The notes under the pieces: generated by a model
Databases searched by the model: none
Seen by the model: the letters and a program-made list of their open reading frames with translations, nothing else
Told to the model about the DNA's origin: nothing
Source: Geosiphon pyriformis
Lineage: Eukaryota > Glomeromycota > Glomeromycetes > Archaeosporales > Geosiphonaceae
Length of the DNA stretch: 64,000 bases
Direction: 5' to 3'
Assembly (NCBI GenBank): GCA_016748015.1
Contig: JAAOMT010000128.1
Coordinates: 1,208,607-1,272,606 of the forward strand
In this document: positions 32,979-45,899 of the stretch, piece after piece
How positions within the stretch are numbered: position 1 is the stretch's first letter
Layout of the letters: each line of letters opens with the position of its first letter
Translations under genes and position numbers: made by a program

Positions 32979-35900
32979 CCTGGTTTGGAAATTCACTATG
33001 TGTAATGTACGGAGTCTCAGTGTTTCTGCTAAGCAAGTGGATGTTCTCCATTGGCACGTAGATTCTGGTTCTATGGTCTCCTTTTTAACTAAGACAAAAT
33101 TGAGATCCTCTGTTGGTCCATGAATCAAGGATAAATATGAAGGTGTCCATATCTTTACTTTTGGGTTAGACATTGGTTTTCTCGGTGCTGGTGTTGCCAT
33201 TATTATAAACAATTCTTTGGCTCATCATGTCTCTAAGGTTGAAAAGTCCCTGGCTGTGTTGTCACTGTGTGGCTTCTGTTCAAGAATAAACTTTCAGTTT
33301 CTGTTATTGAATTGTATGCTGGTGCTTCTGCTGGTGTTCGTTTTGGTCAGGCTTCTGAGGTAAATTTTCTCATTGCTAAGGCTATTAACTTTAGCACCTT
33401 TGTTGTTTTGGGTGAGGACTTCAACAAAAATGGGTCTGGAAGGAATGTGAGCTTCAGGTTTTACTCGAGTTTGGGTTTGGTCAATTTGTTTTCTAGTCAT
33501 CCTTTGGTTGGGGCTATTATATGGAGTAATTCTAGGGGAGTTGAAAGGACAATTGATTTCATTTTTGTTAGTGAGAATTTGGCTTCTGCTGTGGCTGGCC
33601 ATAAGATTGGCCCAGTTTTGGACTTTTTCAATACCAATCACAATACTGTTATGGTCTTTGTTGGTTTGGAAGAGCTCTTGAATGTCCGTTTAAATAGCTT
33701 GCGCAAGCAGGCTAACAGAGATTACTGGAAGTTTAATATCAAGGATATGGATGTTACTGAATGGTCTTGTTTCAAGGACTGCTCCTTTGTTAAGGTTTTG
33801 GGTATGAAGAATAATTTTCTTGCTACTACTGCTGAGCAAGATCAGGATGCTATGTGGTTTCTGCTGGAAAAGGTGTTGGTGGATTCTGTGGATAAAATCT
33901 TTTCTTGGCATTAGTTCAGTGAATTTCAGTGTTCAAAAAATAAACAATCCTCTAGGTTTATGGGCTTAGAGTTGCTAATTGTCAAAATTGTCAAGAAATT
34001 TGGCTTGGCTAATGTCTTTGGTTTTGATTGTCTTGTGAAGAAATGGTCTACGTTGGATGCTGTTAAGGCTCTCGTGTTAATGGATATGGTTTAATCGGAT
34101 CAGAGAAAAGATGCTGTTCTTAAATTCTTGTCAGTCATCAAAAAAGAGTACAAAAAGTCCAGATTGTATGAATCGAACTTGGCACAAGAGACTTCTATCA
34201 GAGAAGCTATTGAAAAGCACATGGGGAAGTTTTGTTCTGACAAGGGTAGCATGATTAGGAGTGTCTTGGATTGGCCCTTTCGAAAGATTGTGTTGGATCA
34301 TTTAGTTGTTGACAATGAACTTGTTTTGGAGTCTGAGGAAGTAAAATTGAAAGTTGACAGTATTATGGAGGATTAGATGAGGAAGTGGATGGTGCCTTTG
34401 ATGCTGCCTGATCTCTGGGCCCGTCAGTATGCTCCTTTGGCTCATGTTAAGAACGATGCTTTTTCTGGTGTTATGAGTACTATCACTTTGGATGAATTGC
34501 TTTTGGTTGTTGGTGATTTGCCTGATGGCAAGGCTGCTGGTTTGTCCAGCATTCCTAACAAACTTTGGAAATGGGGTGGTGAGGAAGTATTGGGGTGTCT
34601 CTTGATCCTGTTGAATTTGTGTCTGTCTGTTGGTTTAGTATCTGCTTTATAGAAGAGGGCCTGGGTCTCGATGATCCCAAAGCCTTATGATTGGGATGGA
34701 GTTCTGACAAACACTTGCCCTATCACTTTGTTAGAGATGACCAGAAAGATTCTTTCAGATAGAATTTTTTTTGTGTGCAGTAGGTTTGGCGTTCTCCGTG
34801 GTAACAATTTCTCAGTGTTAAAGGGTACGTCTACACAATCTCTTATATTTGCTGTTGGATCAGTGGTTGAGGATGCTCTTAAGAAAAATAGGGAACTTTG
34901 GTTAATTTTACAGGATATGCGCAAGGCATACAATTCTGTTGGTTGGCACTACTTAAGGACTAGTCTGCGGCATATCAAAATGTGTGGCAGATTTATTGAC
35001 TTTTTTGGTAGTATTCATAAAGACATAGTTAATAGGGTGATGACTGATTTTGGTTTTTCGAATGGTTATAGGGTGCATAATGACCTTGATTAGGGTGAAG
35101 TTTTTTCGCCTTTCCTTTAGAAAATCTTTTATGACCCACTTTTGTGTGAAGTTAAAAGGCATGAACATTTGTGTGGTTATTGTATTGATATTAAGTTTGT
35201 GGTGAGAACTGGCAGAATTGAGAATAGTGGTGGGATGTCTTCGTTCTTTGCTGCTGGCACTTTTGTGGATGATACAATTTGGGTTGGAGATTGTCAAGCT
35301 TCCATGCAATATGCTTTAAATATCACTAATGAGTTCTTTTATATCAATGATATTTCCATAAACAATGAGAAAACAATGGCTATATCTATTAATCAGGGTG
35401 TTAAAGTTGCTGCATTAAGTATAAATGGTCGACCAATTTCTATTGCCAGGAAGGATGAAGCTTACAGATATTTGGGAATTTTTCTGTCAACTGAAGAGTT
35501 GTCTAAATCGAGTTTGGCCAAGACTCACTTGGATGTTCGTTTCTTTGTCAACAGGGTGCTCAGGAAGGTGATCACGAATAAGCAGTTTTCATATTTGGTG
35601 TCGGCTGTTTTGCAGCCTATTGTTAGTTATCGTACTTAGTTTAGTTTTGTTTTATCTGGTGTTTGCCGCAAGTAGGATGTTTTAGTTAAGAAGAGCTTCA
35701 GATCTAAGGCACATCTATCTTGTGATTTTCCTAATGCTGCTCTGCATCATCCTTCTCTGTATGATCTGAAATCCTTTAAGCAAGTGCAATCTGAGGGGAA
35801 GATGGCTTCTTTGGTCTTGTTTACTAATGTATCTGGTATTCTTAGACACTTGTTTGAGCATAGGTTTTTGGATTTACAGGTTCTGAGTTGGGCCCCTTTG

Positions 35901-37649
35901 GATCCATTGCAATACCCTGTCAAGTTGCGTGTTAGTCCGGTAAACAATTTTTTAGCAGGTGTGGTAAAGATTTTTATGAATTTTGATTTTTCTTTGGTGA
36001 ACAATCTTCCTAATGCTTTCTGTTATCCTGGTCGCTTTTCAATGCCTTCAATCCTTGGAAAATCTTTATATTTCAATTCTGTTTGTTCTCTTAAGTGTTT
36101 TGGTGTTGCTTTCAGTGATTGGCTTTTTGATAAAAAGGGGTTGTTGTTGGATTGGAAGATGTTTTATCATTGGAAGCATTTGGATCCACAGAGTCCTGTG
36201 CCTTTTTGGTTCATGGTTGCTTCTAAGTACTTTTTGGATCAGGGTTTTTCTTCCTTTTGCCCGTCTGTTGTCGTTTGATCTGGTAGTGTAAACATTTTGG
36301 AGTCTGATGTGTTCTCTTCTATGCAGGATGGTCTACATGAGATTTGGTCTGGCTGTTTTGAGGCGTATATGGATGGGTCTTTGAAAAAGGCTGGATCTGC
36401 TGATGTGTTAAGTGGTGCTGCTGTGTATTTCCCAGCTGTGGGATTGGGTGTTGGAATCAAAGTTTGTGGCCTGTTGTCTTTCACTATGGTGGAGTTGCAG
36501 ACTGTTGCTCTGGCTTTGGAATGTGTTCTTTCATCTAGTTCTGTGGTGTTGTATCTTGACAGCCAAGCTGCTATCAATGCATGTATTTCTGAGATGTTGC
36601 TTGAGGTACCAGATTTTCACAGTTGCTGCTGGGTCAAGAGGAGACATGTTTTCAACTTGATTAGGGATAAGGATCTTAGGGTGAATTGAATCAAAATCAA
36701 AGATCATGCTAGTGTCCTTGGCAATGTGGAAGCCGATAGATTTGCTAGTGAGACTGCCTGCTCCTCTTTTGTTTTGCCGATGAGAATACAGGAGTGTTTT
36801 TTGGTGGCTGATGACACGGTAGTTTCAGGCAATGCCCACCACTTTGTTAGAGACGTGTTTAGGTCTATTTGTCGTGCTCGTTGGGAGGCTGGTCCTGGTT
36901 GGGATGTGGTTTCAGCTAACATGTTGGGGGATTTTGATTGGGCTGCTTCTGCAAAGGTCTGGCACCCTGACTCTCACATGTTCACTGGGTTTACTAGCCA
37001 CAAGTTGGCAGATCTTTGTACATATTTGATGAAGGCATTACATAAGAGGTTGCCGGTAGCAGTCAGAAAGAGGCTGTATAACAGATGTTACCCAGGTGTT
37101 TAGTGTTTGTTGTGTGGTGAGGTGGAGCTGCCTGACTATGTTTTCACTTGTTCACAGGATGTTCATATCCAGGGGGAGATTTTGCTGGAGGCTTCTATGC
37201 GGTGGGTCTCTTTGGTTAGTGTTCATGACCTGTCTGCTTCCTCTGTTCTTCAGGTCCTTGATTTTTGTCATTCAGACGTTAGCAGATATTTGGTTTTATG
37301 TAAGGGTTTTGTGTTGAAAGTTTGGTGTATTGAGGCAGCAGGTGTTTTCGATGATGTTAAAGAGGCTTCCCATATTGTGATTGACTTTGTAAGGTTTTTG
37401 GCTGAGTTGCATCAATCTAGGGTCTGGTTGGTTAGATCTAGGTTTAAGGCAGACATGGAGAGGACTGGCTTAGTCAGTGATGATGGCTTGGTGTTGGGTC
37501 TGTTCTGTTGTGTATCTTCTGTGCTTTCTGATGGTGTGGTAAGGATGCTTGACGTCGCTGAGTCTTTTGCTATTAGTTTTGGCCGTCTTAAGCCTTGCCT
37601 TTTTTTTTCAGGTCTGGATGGTGGACCTCGTGTTAACATTAGTGTGTAA
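32971..37649 (+). pseudogene. LINE ORF2 (APE endonuclease, RT, RNase H), broken
   Basis: The N-terminus (MSDLVWKFTMCNVR...) is an exonuclease-endonuclease-phosphatase domain, with GEDFNKNG near 33410, TIDFIFVS near 33550 and a degenerate SDH-like motif (TNHNTV) near 33635. Reverse transcriptase follows at about 34650-35640 with QDMRKAYNSVGW and the catalytic FVDD. RNase H lies at about 36340-36720 (YMDGSLKKAG, VELQTVALALE, DSQAAINA), then a C-terminal region with CLLCG...C near 37105. Stops at 33121, 34374, 34650, 35091, 35118, 35637 and 35673 align with Trp or Gln codons of the sister element. A frameshift lies near 33255. Confidence 0.9.
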
Positions 37650-37790
37650 TGATGCTTAGATTGGCCTGAGTGGCTAGTCACATGTTGTCAATGCGTGAAT
37701 CGTGTTTAGTTTGGGCCACTTAGTTTGGCTCTATGTACTAGATAACGGTTGGGCTTTACTTATTAAATGCTTAATAAAAAAAAAAAAAAA

Positions 37791-37797
37791 AGTAAAT
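37791..37797. repeat. Target-site duplication, right copy (LINE copy 1)
   Basis: AGTAAAT directly after the poly(A) run, matching 30980-30986. Confidence 0.75.
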
Positions 37798-39077
37798 GTT
37801 TTCATATGTGATATAACACAGTTTTATTTAATTTTTTTTGTTAAAATTCATAAAAAATTTATTATAACTAATAATTTAGTTATGTTAAACAATGCTTTGT
37901 TATTTTATTCACAATATATATTAGTCTGTTTATTATGTTTAATAAGAAACAGATCTTAGAGTAAAAATTATAAATAGTTTATTTATTTAAAATATAAATT
38001 AAATCTGTATTGTCTTGATTTAATATTTAGATTCTTATATACTTTTTAGATTTACTAACAAATTTTCAGCTATCTTTTGCATATACTTAATAAAAACAGT
38101 TTATAAGAAATTATTTATTACAGTTAAAAAAAAATTTTATAATAAAAATTATCTGAACATTTTGTGTTTGATATATAGAAATGTTAAATTGCTTAATTAT
38201 ACTTTTATTTGCTTAAAAAATATCTTTGTATGTTTTGAAATTTTGTTTAATTATGTTAAACTGTAAAAGTTTTTAGTAAAAACTTATTTTTTATTATTTT
38301 TTTTAATATTATACACTCTTTTTTTGGAAGCTTTAGATGTTAATATTTATGCAATTTTGTGTAAAGATTTTATTTTTAAGAAATAAATTAATAAAGCAGT
38401 GTTAATTTTTAATAATAATAAAAAACTATGTTAGCAATAATTAATTTTATTTGTAGTTTGGCTAAGAAAAATTGTAATAAATTATAATTATTTAGGTCTA
38501 AGTTCAGGATAAATATAAAAAAAAGTGGTTTAATAAGTAATAATAAAATATTGCCCAATGTTTTTGTGGCCTATTTAATTTTTTGTTGGCTAAAGTGATT
38601 TGTTTACTTAATATTTAAGTTATTTGTTATTAATTTTGAATTGCATAAAGTTTATTTGTTTTTTTTGTGTAAACAATAGTATAAAAATTTATATAGATAT
38701 ATAGTATTGTCTTAATTAATCTAAGTACTGGTTACATATAGTAAGTATATAAGTCATATATAGTTAAAATTACTTAGTTTGTTTCTTTATATTAGATAAT
38801 AATTAGACTGTATTCATTAAAAAAAAATAAAAAAAAAATTTAACTTTAAAATTATTTTTTTTATAATTATATAAACAAAACATTAAAATTATTGTTTAAT
38901 TTAAATATTTTTTGGTTATTTAAATTTTAAGTAATACTTTTATATTATTTTAAATTCAAAAAAATTTAAAATACAAATTTAATATTGTTTTTTGTGATTA
39001 AATTTAATTTAATTCTTAAAATTAAATAATTTAATAGATTAATTAAATAAAAACATATATAATATATTTTATTTTGC
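37798..39077. other. A+T-rich spacer with buried LINE relic
   Basis: Nearly pure A+T sequence between the two tail-to-tail LINEs. A heavily decayed + strand relic of the LINE ORF2 C-terminus is readable at about 38345-38530: LCKDFIFKK, INKAVLIFNNNKK, then in a shifted frame INFICSLA and RSKFRINIKKSGLISNN. These parallel LCKGFVFKR, FHEAVFMFGDSKS, VNFVCAL (copy 2) and RSRFKADMERTGLVSDD (copy 1). The rest holds nothing recognisable. Confidence 0.65.
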
Positions 39078-39087
39078 TTTTAGAATT
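39078..39087. repeat. Target-site duplication, left copy (LINE copy 2)
   Basis: TTTTAGAATT, repeated exactly at 45890-45899 on the other side of LINE copy 2. Confidence 0.88.
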
Positions 39088-39220
39088 TTTTTTTTTTTTT
39101 ACATTTATTGAGTGAAGTCCAAACACTACCTAATGAAATACATCAAATAATTAATCTAAATTAAGCACAAATCATGTGTTTTCCATACATGACCAGCCAT
39201 TTAGGCCAATCATGACAACA

Positions 39221-42200
39221 TTAAGCACTTATACTAACAGAAACCACATCAAAAGCATTAGAAATAAACAAACTAAACCTACGAAAACCGAAACTAACAC
39301 CTAAGGCTACATCAATACCCAACAATCTGATAACCCCAGCAGAGTAAACAAAAGATAGGCCAGATTTAGAATTAAACAAAGAACTGTTACGAGGGATCAA
39401 GTTATGCTTTTCTATAAAGGCACGATGCTTAGCATAAACTGACCAAATCTCATCCCTAAAAGCGAAACACAGAGCACACACAAAGTTCACAACCTTCACT
39501 TCAGCACTCTTAGAATCACCAAACATGAAGACCGCTTCATGAAACCACCTCTTAAAAACAAATCCTTTGCACAAGGCAATATAGAACAAAGTGTTCAAAA
39601 CACAAGAGGACAAAAATTGTAACACACTAAAAGTGGAATGACAAAGGCCGGAAATATTCTCCCAAATCATTGCGTAGTCCTCCAGAAGATGAACATGAGT
39701 AGCAGTATCAGCATCACAGAAAAAAACATGGTCAGAGACCTCCACACAGCCACAAAATAAGCAGATCACACTTGGGTAACCTCTATCATAAAGGTGTTTG
39801 CAAACAGTGATAGGCAGCCTGCGATGTAAAGCTTTCATGAAATATGTGCGAATGCCAGCAGTGCATTTACTAGTAGGACCAGCAGCCATATGTGAATTAG
39901 GATGCCAGACAGAGGCAGACCTCCACCAATTAATGTCCGCCAACAAATCTTGAGTAACAACATTGGTGCCTGAACCATACTTCCAGCACAGACAATGAAT
40001 AGAATGAAAAATGTCATGAATGAAATGTCTAGAATTACCTGAAACAATATTATCACCAGCCAAGATATATCTTTCATTCAACCAGGAGGAAAGAATCAAA
40101 TTAGAGGAAGTAGCATGGCCAGCCAGCTCATTAGCATGGTCGTTGCCAAAATTACCAGAATGGTCTTTAACCTTATGTCAGGTGATTTTCAACCTCTTTG
40201 AGTGTACAAGATTTGCAATATGATGGTGTTCTACTCAACAGTGATTACAAAAATCTGGATGAGACACACTTAATTCAAATCTGTAAGCATCCAATGCTGC
40301 CTGACTGTCCGAGAACAAACTAACACTACTAAACACTGGAACACACTTGAGGGTAAGTGCTATTGCCTGCAATTCTGCTAGTGTAAATGACATCAAATCT
40401 GAAACCTTGACTCCCATACCTATGTTAATGTCATCAAAGAAAACCGCTGCACCAGACCTTATGTTAACAGACCCCAAGCCAGACAAAGAACCATCTGTGT
40501 ACACTGAGATGCAACCAGCACTCAGACCAGATAAGTGATCATGAACCAAACCAAACTCAATGGAATTCAAAATACTAGAGACATCAGCATTACCCAACAA
40601 TGGATTTTGCACAGAAGAAGCTATCATATTACCCAGAAATTTAATAGACAAGATGAACCACTCAGGAATAAGGCCATGTGGATCCAGCCTTTTTCAATGC
40701 TTAAAAGTCACCCACTTAAAAACACCACCTTTATGACCACATAATTGTTTCACAAAGACAATACCATACTGCCGAAGTGAAGGAAGACACCTGGAGAAAT
40801 TTGACTCACCAAGCACCAAAAACATGGGAGTACCATCGTGAAACCAGAATGCACTGGGTCCAGCATCGCTTAAAGATAAACTGCAATCTCTAAATATATG
40901 AATGACACCCGCTAAAAAGTTGTTTGTGAGGCTAATTTTCAAATAAGCCAGAAACACCAAAGGATGAATAGGATGCCAGCTTAAAACCTGTAATTCATAA
41001 GATCTATGAAGAAACAGACATCCCAAAATTCCACCAGAATTGGCAAAACTCACCACAGATGCTGACTTGCATTCAGCTTGAATTTGCTTAAAAGTTTTTA
41101 AACCATAAAGGAATGAGTGATGGAATGCATTATTAGGGAAATCCCAGAGCAGTCCAGCTTTGAATTTGAGGCCTTTGCAAATCAAGGCATTCCATTTACT
41201 ACAAACATTAAGAGAGACAAAGCTAAATTGAGTTCTATAACTGACAATAGAATGAAGAACCACTAAAACCAGATATGAAAACTGTTTGTCAGAGATAGCT
41301 TTTCTTAGCACAGGATTGGCAAAAAATCAGACATCTGAATGAGCTTTGGCCAAACTGGGTTGTGACAAGCTTTCAGTCGAGAGAAAAATGCCCAAGTAAT
41401 GATAAGGTTCCCCTTTTTTGGCCACCAAAATAGGAGCACCACTGATTAATAAAGAAGGATTTACAACTCTGCAGTTGATGGAAATGGCCACTGTCTTATC
41501 ATTGTTGATAGAAATATCATTAATCTGAAAGAACTCACTGGCAATATTAAGAATGTATTGTGTCGCAACCTGATTGCTACCAATCCAGATTGTATCATCC
41601 ATGAAAGCACCAACAGCAAAAAAAGATGTTGACCCAGCTTGAGACTTCACATGGCCTGTCTTAGCAACAAAATGAGAATTCAGCCTATAACCACACACAC
41701 TTTCCTGTCTCTTGACTTCACACAAAAGAGGATCATAAAATATATGCCAAAGAAGAAGTGAAAACACTTCTCTCTGGTCCAAGCCATCATGCACACAATA
41801 ACCATCTGTTAACCCAAAATTGGTTATTATCCAGTTGGTATGACCACCATGAATACCCCCAAAAAACCAAATAAACTTGCTATACATTTTGATTCTAATT
41901 AAACTCTTCTTAAGATGATCTCAACCAACTAAGTCGTATGCCTTTCGCATGTCTTGCAAAACTAACCAGAGCTCCCAGTTCTTCTCAAGAGCATCCTCGA
42001 CCACCAAACCAATTGCAAAAATGGGAGACTAAGTCATAGTGCCTTTGAGCACTGAAAAATTGTTCTCATGAAGAATGTCAAACTTGTTACAAGCCAAAAA
42101 AATCCTATCAAAGAAAATTTTGGACAGAATTTTCCAAGCTGTTTCAATTAAAACAATAGGACAAGTGTTCATGAATATGCCCTCCTAATTATAAGGTTTG

Positions 42201-43910
42201 GAAATTATCGAAACCCAAGCCTCCTTCCAGACTCTGGGCACAGATTCACCAGAAAGACAAGAGTTAATGAGCACCAAGAGCATACCAAGAACCAAAATGT
42301 TACAATGCTTCCAAAGTTCATTGGAAATGCCCAACAGACCAGTAGCTTTGCTGTCAGGCAGGTTTGAGACCACACCAAACAGTTCATCAAAACCCACGCA
42401 GCTCATGACATCAGAAAAAGCACTATCAAAAACATGGTTCAAAGGCCAATATTGACGAGACCAGTTTTCCAGGATATCAAGAACCATACCACATTTTCGA
42501 GTCCAATCTTCCATAATCTTATCTACCTTAAATTTGATAGGGTCCGGTTCCAAAATTAGCTCATCACCTATGACCAAATAATCTAAGACCACCTTGTGAA
42601 AAGATCTTTCCAAAACACTTCTGATAATGTGACTCTTGTTAGACACAAAGCTCTCCATCTTCTTCTCAATAGCAGATCTGATTTGTGATTCCTTGGTTCG
42701 TTTAGATTCTGACAACTTTGAAGCACAATAAAATTTTCTGACTTTGGACAGAACTGAATGAATGTTATTAAAGAATAAATCAAAGAGAAAGAGAGACCTA
42801 ATCATGACCACATTGTCGAAATCGAGTAACTCCCAAGTATTGAGCAATGAAACAAAATTGTCATTATTAACCAAATGGGAGGCCCTAACCAATTTAGATA
42901 TCAGAAGTTCCAGCTTGTGGAACCTGGACAAACTCTTGGTGAAAACTCCATCATATTTCTTAACCCATTTTTTTTTGAAAACTTCATCTGCCGAAAAGCA
43001 CATTGTCTTACAAATAACATCTCACATGGCATCCAAATCTGAAAGCTCATTGGCAGCCACGAAATCATTAGAAAACATAGCAGTGTTTACCACCATCACC
43101 TCCCTGAATTTTAACCATAAAGCAGTGTCAGCATTTTTGAAGTTATACTTCCAATGGTCCTTGTTGGTCTGTTTACGAAGTGAACAGAGATGTGTGTCCA
43201 GCAAATCACCCAAACCAACCAATACAGAAATAGATTGGTGATCAGTATCAAAGAATTCACCAACATTCAGAACACCATGATTCACTATTGCATTAACCAA
43301 ATTAGAAGAAACAAATATGTAATCTATTGTCTTTGCCACATTTTTAGAATTGCTCTATGTTGAAGCTCTTAGAAAATTATTACCAATGAAAAAGTTGACC
43401 AAGCCCAAGCTATCACACTTCTTAAAGCTGGCACTCTTGTGAGAGCCATTTTCATTAAAATTGCCACCCAAAATCACCAAAAAAAATTCATTTACAGCTT
43501 TAGAAATCAAGGCGTTCACATTACTTGCTTGCAAAAAGTGTGTTAACAGTAAAGCACCAGCATACAGACCCAAAACAGAAACCGAAAGTTTATTTTTGAA
43601 AAGCAGCCTAACAGAAAGAAGACGACCGGGTATCTTAGAGATCTTGCATACATGTTTTGTCAGAGCAATATTCATAACTATTGCCACACCAGAACCTAAA
43701 TAACCAGAATTCAGACTGGAAACAAATACATGTACTCCAGGAAATCTATTAGCAATCCAAGAATGAATTCTACCCTTTAATTTTGTTTCGGTAATTATTG
43801 AGATCATATTGTCCATTTCCTTATGCCAACAAATGACATCAGCTTGCTTAGCAGGATTGTTCATCCCTCTAATGTTGCACATAGCAATTTTCCACACAAA
43901 ACTACTCATT
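39221..43910 (-). pseudogene. LINE copy 2 ORF2 (APE endonuclease, RT, RNase H), broken by stops
   Basis: Starts at the ATG at 43910 (MSSFVWKIAMCNIRGMNN). Endonuclease motifs are ITETKL, GGNFNENG (Asp of GDFN changed to Asn), TIDYIFVS and FDTDHQSI. RT motifs are QDMRKAYDLVG, FFGGIHGG and the catalytic MDDTIW near 41600. RNase H has YTDGSLSGLGS, AELQAIALTLK and DSQAALDAY near 40280-40520. The C-terminal Cys-rich motif CLFCGCVEVSDHVFFC is near 39740. Stops at 43355, 43022, 42185, about 41920, 40694 and 40235 replace Trp, those at 45364 (ORF1) and about 42030 replace Gln, and that at 41327 replaces Arg. Confidence 0.9.
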
Positions 43911-43950
43911 GAAGTAAAAAAAAAACCACAGAACCCGAGCCAGTACACAT

Positions 43951-45837
43951 CTAATCTAACTCCTCCAAAACTGAACAAACTAAAGCCTCGAGGGCCATCA
44001 ACTTTGACTCCAAACAGCCCACTTTTGAGATCAAAATTTTTAAACTACTTGAACCTAATTCTGAAGTACTAGAGGAAACCAAAGAGGAGGGAAGAAGTAT
44101 TGGCTTAGGATCATTCAGAGCCATGTCCGAATTAATCTCCACATTTGCCACAACTGGGACCACCAAATTCTGAAAAGAGGTGGTAAGAGCTGGGGGCACC
44201 AAGACCAAATTTTCAAGTTTGCTCACAATATCAGACACTTTATCCACAAGAAGCTCCACAAAACACTCCAAAGAAGCAAGATGAGCCTCCAAAGATGTAC
44301 TAGCAGGAACCATATGAGGAAAGAAACTAATCACATCTAAAGCATCAGAAGAGAAGGAGTCAAAACCAGGATCAAAACCAAAGCGAGGATTATTAGATAA
44401 GGATGCAAGAGAGACTACTTGGGCCCATGATTTGCCACCAAAAGCAACCAGACGAGAAATAAGCACACATTTTTTCACATACAAATGGGCCAACTGGAAG
44501 CAGTTTTCATCAAAGACAACCCTTTTAAAAGAATTGGAAGACACAGAAATAGAAGTGATCTCAGCATCACACTTCAAAGCAGAGTGGCCAAATTTCCCAC
44601 ACTGTTCGCACCAAACCAGATCCAATCTAGTCCAAGAAAGCCTTATACTGCCAAGAATTGGTTCCGTGTAAAAAACAAACTTCAACAATTTGTCAGACAC
44701 AAAGCCAACCACAGCATAGCAAAATTTATTTCCAGTCTCCAAAGAACAGTTGATTATGCAAGTTTTATTACCAGCCCCATCCAATAAATCACCAAAATTA
44801 TGGGCAGTCATCTCTACTGGCAAAGTAAACAAAAGCACTCTGAACTGATCTTTAGACACCCAAGTTTCATGATCACCTACTGCCATAGCCACACAAACTG
44901 AGTCTTTACCAATTAGAAAAGACCACTTAACAGCCAAAAACACAGCCTGTTCTAATTCGGCAAATTCTACCACAGTCTTCTGCCATAAACCAATAAGTTG
45001 GATTTTGATTAACTTAATTTGTCCAAACTTGGATACTGTGGTGACAATCATTTTTTTTGGTGTATCTATGGAAATTTCCTTGATTACTATGGTCTGATCT
45101 GAGCGAATTCTTTGTCTTTTAAGATTGCTGTTTACTATGATGTTATTTTTTCTGGCCAATGACACGGCCTTTTTCATGTTTTCTGATAAAGTAAACATTG
45201 ATCTGATGATCCTTTCAAATTTTGAGAGGATAGTGGCCCCCCCAAAACCATTGATTCCTGAAAATAATCTTCTTATAACCTGAGTTTTGGTCATTGCCAA
45301 TTTCTCTTTTACAGCCAAAAGATTGATGTCCAAAGCAAAAGATTTTTTTACAGCTACTTCCACCTAAGTTTTAATGATTTTGGGATCAATCCACATCTTA
45401 TCCAAAGAGAAAGACTTATGGGGAGGAAAAAAAACCTCTTCTTTCTTCTCCATGTCATAATTAATAGAGCCAAGGGGGGAGCCAATAATCGCACCATTAT
45501 TGAAATGCTTGGCTTGGGGTGTATTCATCTTGGAATCAGATACTCTTTCATCTTCGGAAGCCTCCCCATCAGTATTCATGCTATTAAACTGCCCGACTAC
45601 TTGACCAGACCCACTACCTTTGAGAGTCGCATCATTACTTGATAGCTTAGTACCACTGGGAGGTTTCTTGATCTTATGACTTGAACCACTACCAACTGAA
45701 CCAGAAGTTGAAACTCTGATTGACCTTCTTTTAGCACCAGTATCACTCATGGGAGCAGCCAGATCAACAACAAAAGGATTTGTTTCTTGTAAAGTATCAG
45801 AAGACAGTATAAAATAACAGAAAAAAACTTCTTTCAA
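43951..45837 (-). pseudogene. LINE copy 2 ORF1, one premature stop
   Basis: Continuous from 45837 to 43951 except a TAG at 45364-45366, where copy 1 has CAG (Gln). It keeps the seven-G run that is eight in copy 1. An intact zinc knuckle (CEQCGKFGHSALKC, CX2CX4HX4C) lies near 44590 and a C-terminal coiled-coil segment (VGCLESKLMALEALV). An RRM-like segment (VIKEISIDTPKKMIV) precedes the knuckle. It probably coats LINE RNA in the RNP. Confidence 0.88.
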
Positions 45838-45889
45838 ATTATGACTCTTTTTTAGGAATTTGGGACAAAGGAGAGAAAGAAGTTTTTTA

Positions 45890-45899
45890 TTTTAGAATT
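45890..45899. repeat. Target-site duplication, right copy (LINE copy 2)
   Basis: TTTTAGAATT, identical to 39078-39087. Confidence 0.88.

Larger units (their letters stand above)
30987..37790 (+). mobile_element. Full-length but inactivated LINE (copy 1)
   Basis: Non-LTR retrotransposon of about 6.8 kb: a 5' leader with an inverted repeat, ORF1, ORF2 (endonuclease, reverse transcriptase, RNase H, C-terminal Cys motif), a 3' UTR and a 16-A tail at 37776-37791. Flanking 7-bp duplications define the ends. Internal composition is clearly richer in G+C than the surrounding DNA. It is inactivated by frameshifts and many stops, most at positions where the sister copy encodes Trp or Gln. Confidence 0.93.
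39088..45889 (-). mobile_element. Full-length but inactivated LINE (copy 2)
   Basis: A second member of the same family on the minus strand, 6.8 kb, with its poly(A) seen as a T run at 39086-39100. Exact 10-bp duplications bound it. ORF order is the same as copy 1. It is the better preserved copy: ORF1 has a single stop and ORF2 is interrupted mainly by point mutations, so it was used here as the reference for copy 1. It lies tail to tail with copy 1, about 1.3 kb apart. Confidence 0.94.

Noticed and set aside
33121-43357. Stop-codon reassignment (UAG/UGA as Gln/Trp) to explain open LINE frames
   Set aside because: Host genes here end at normal stops and encode Trp and Gln conventionally. 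The stops are scattered differences between copies and accompany other transitions.
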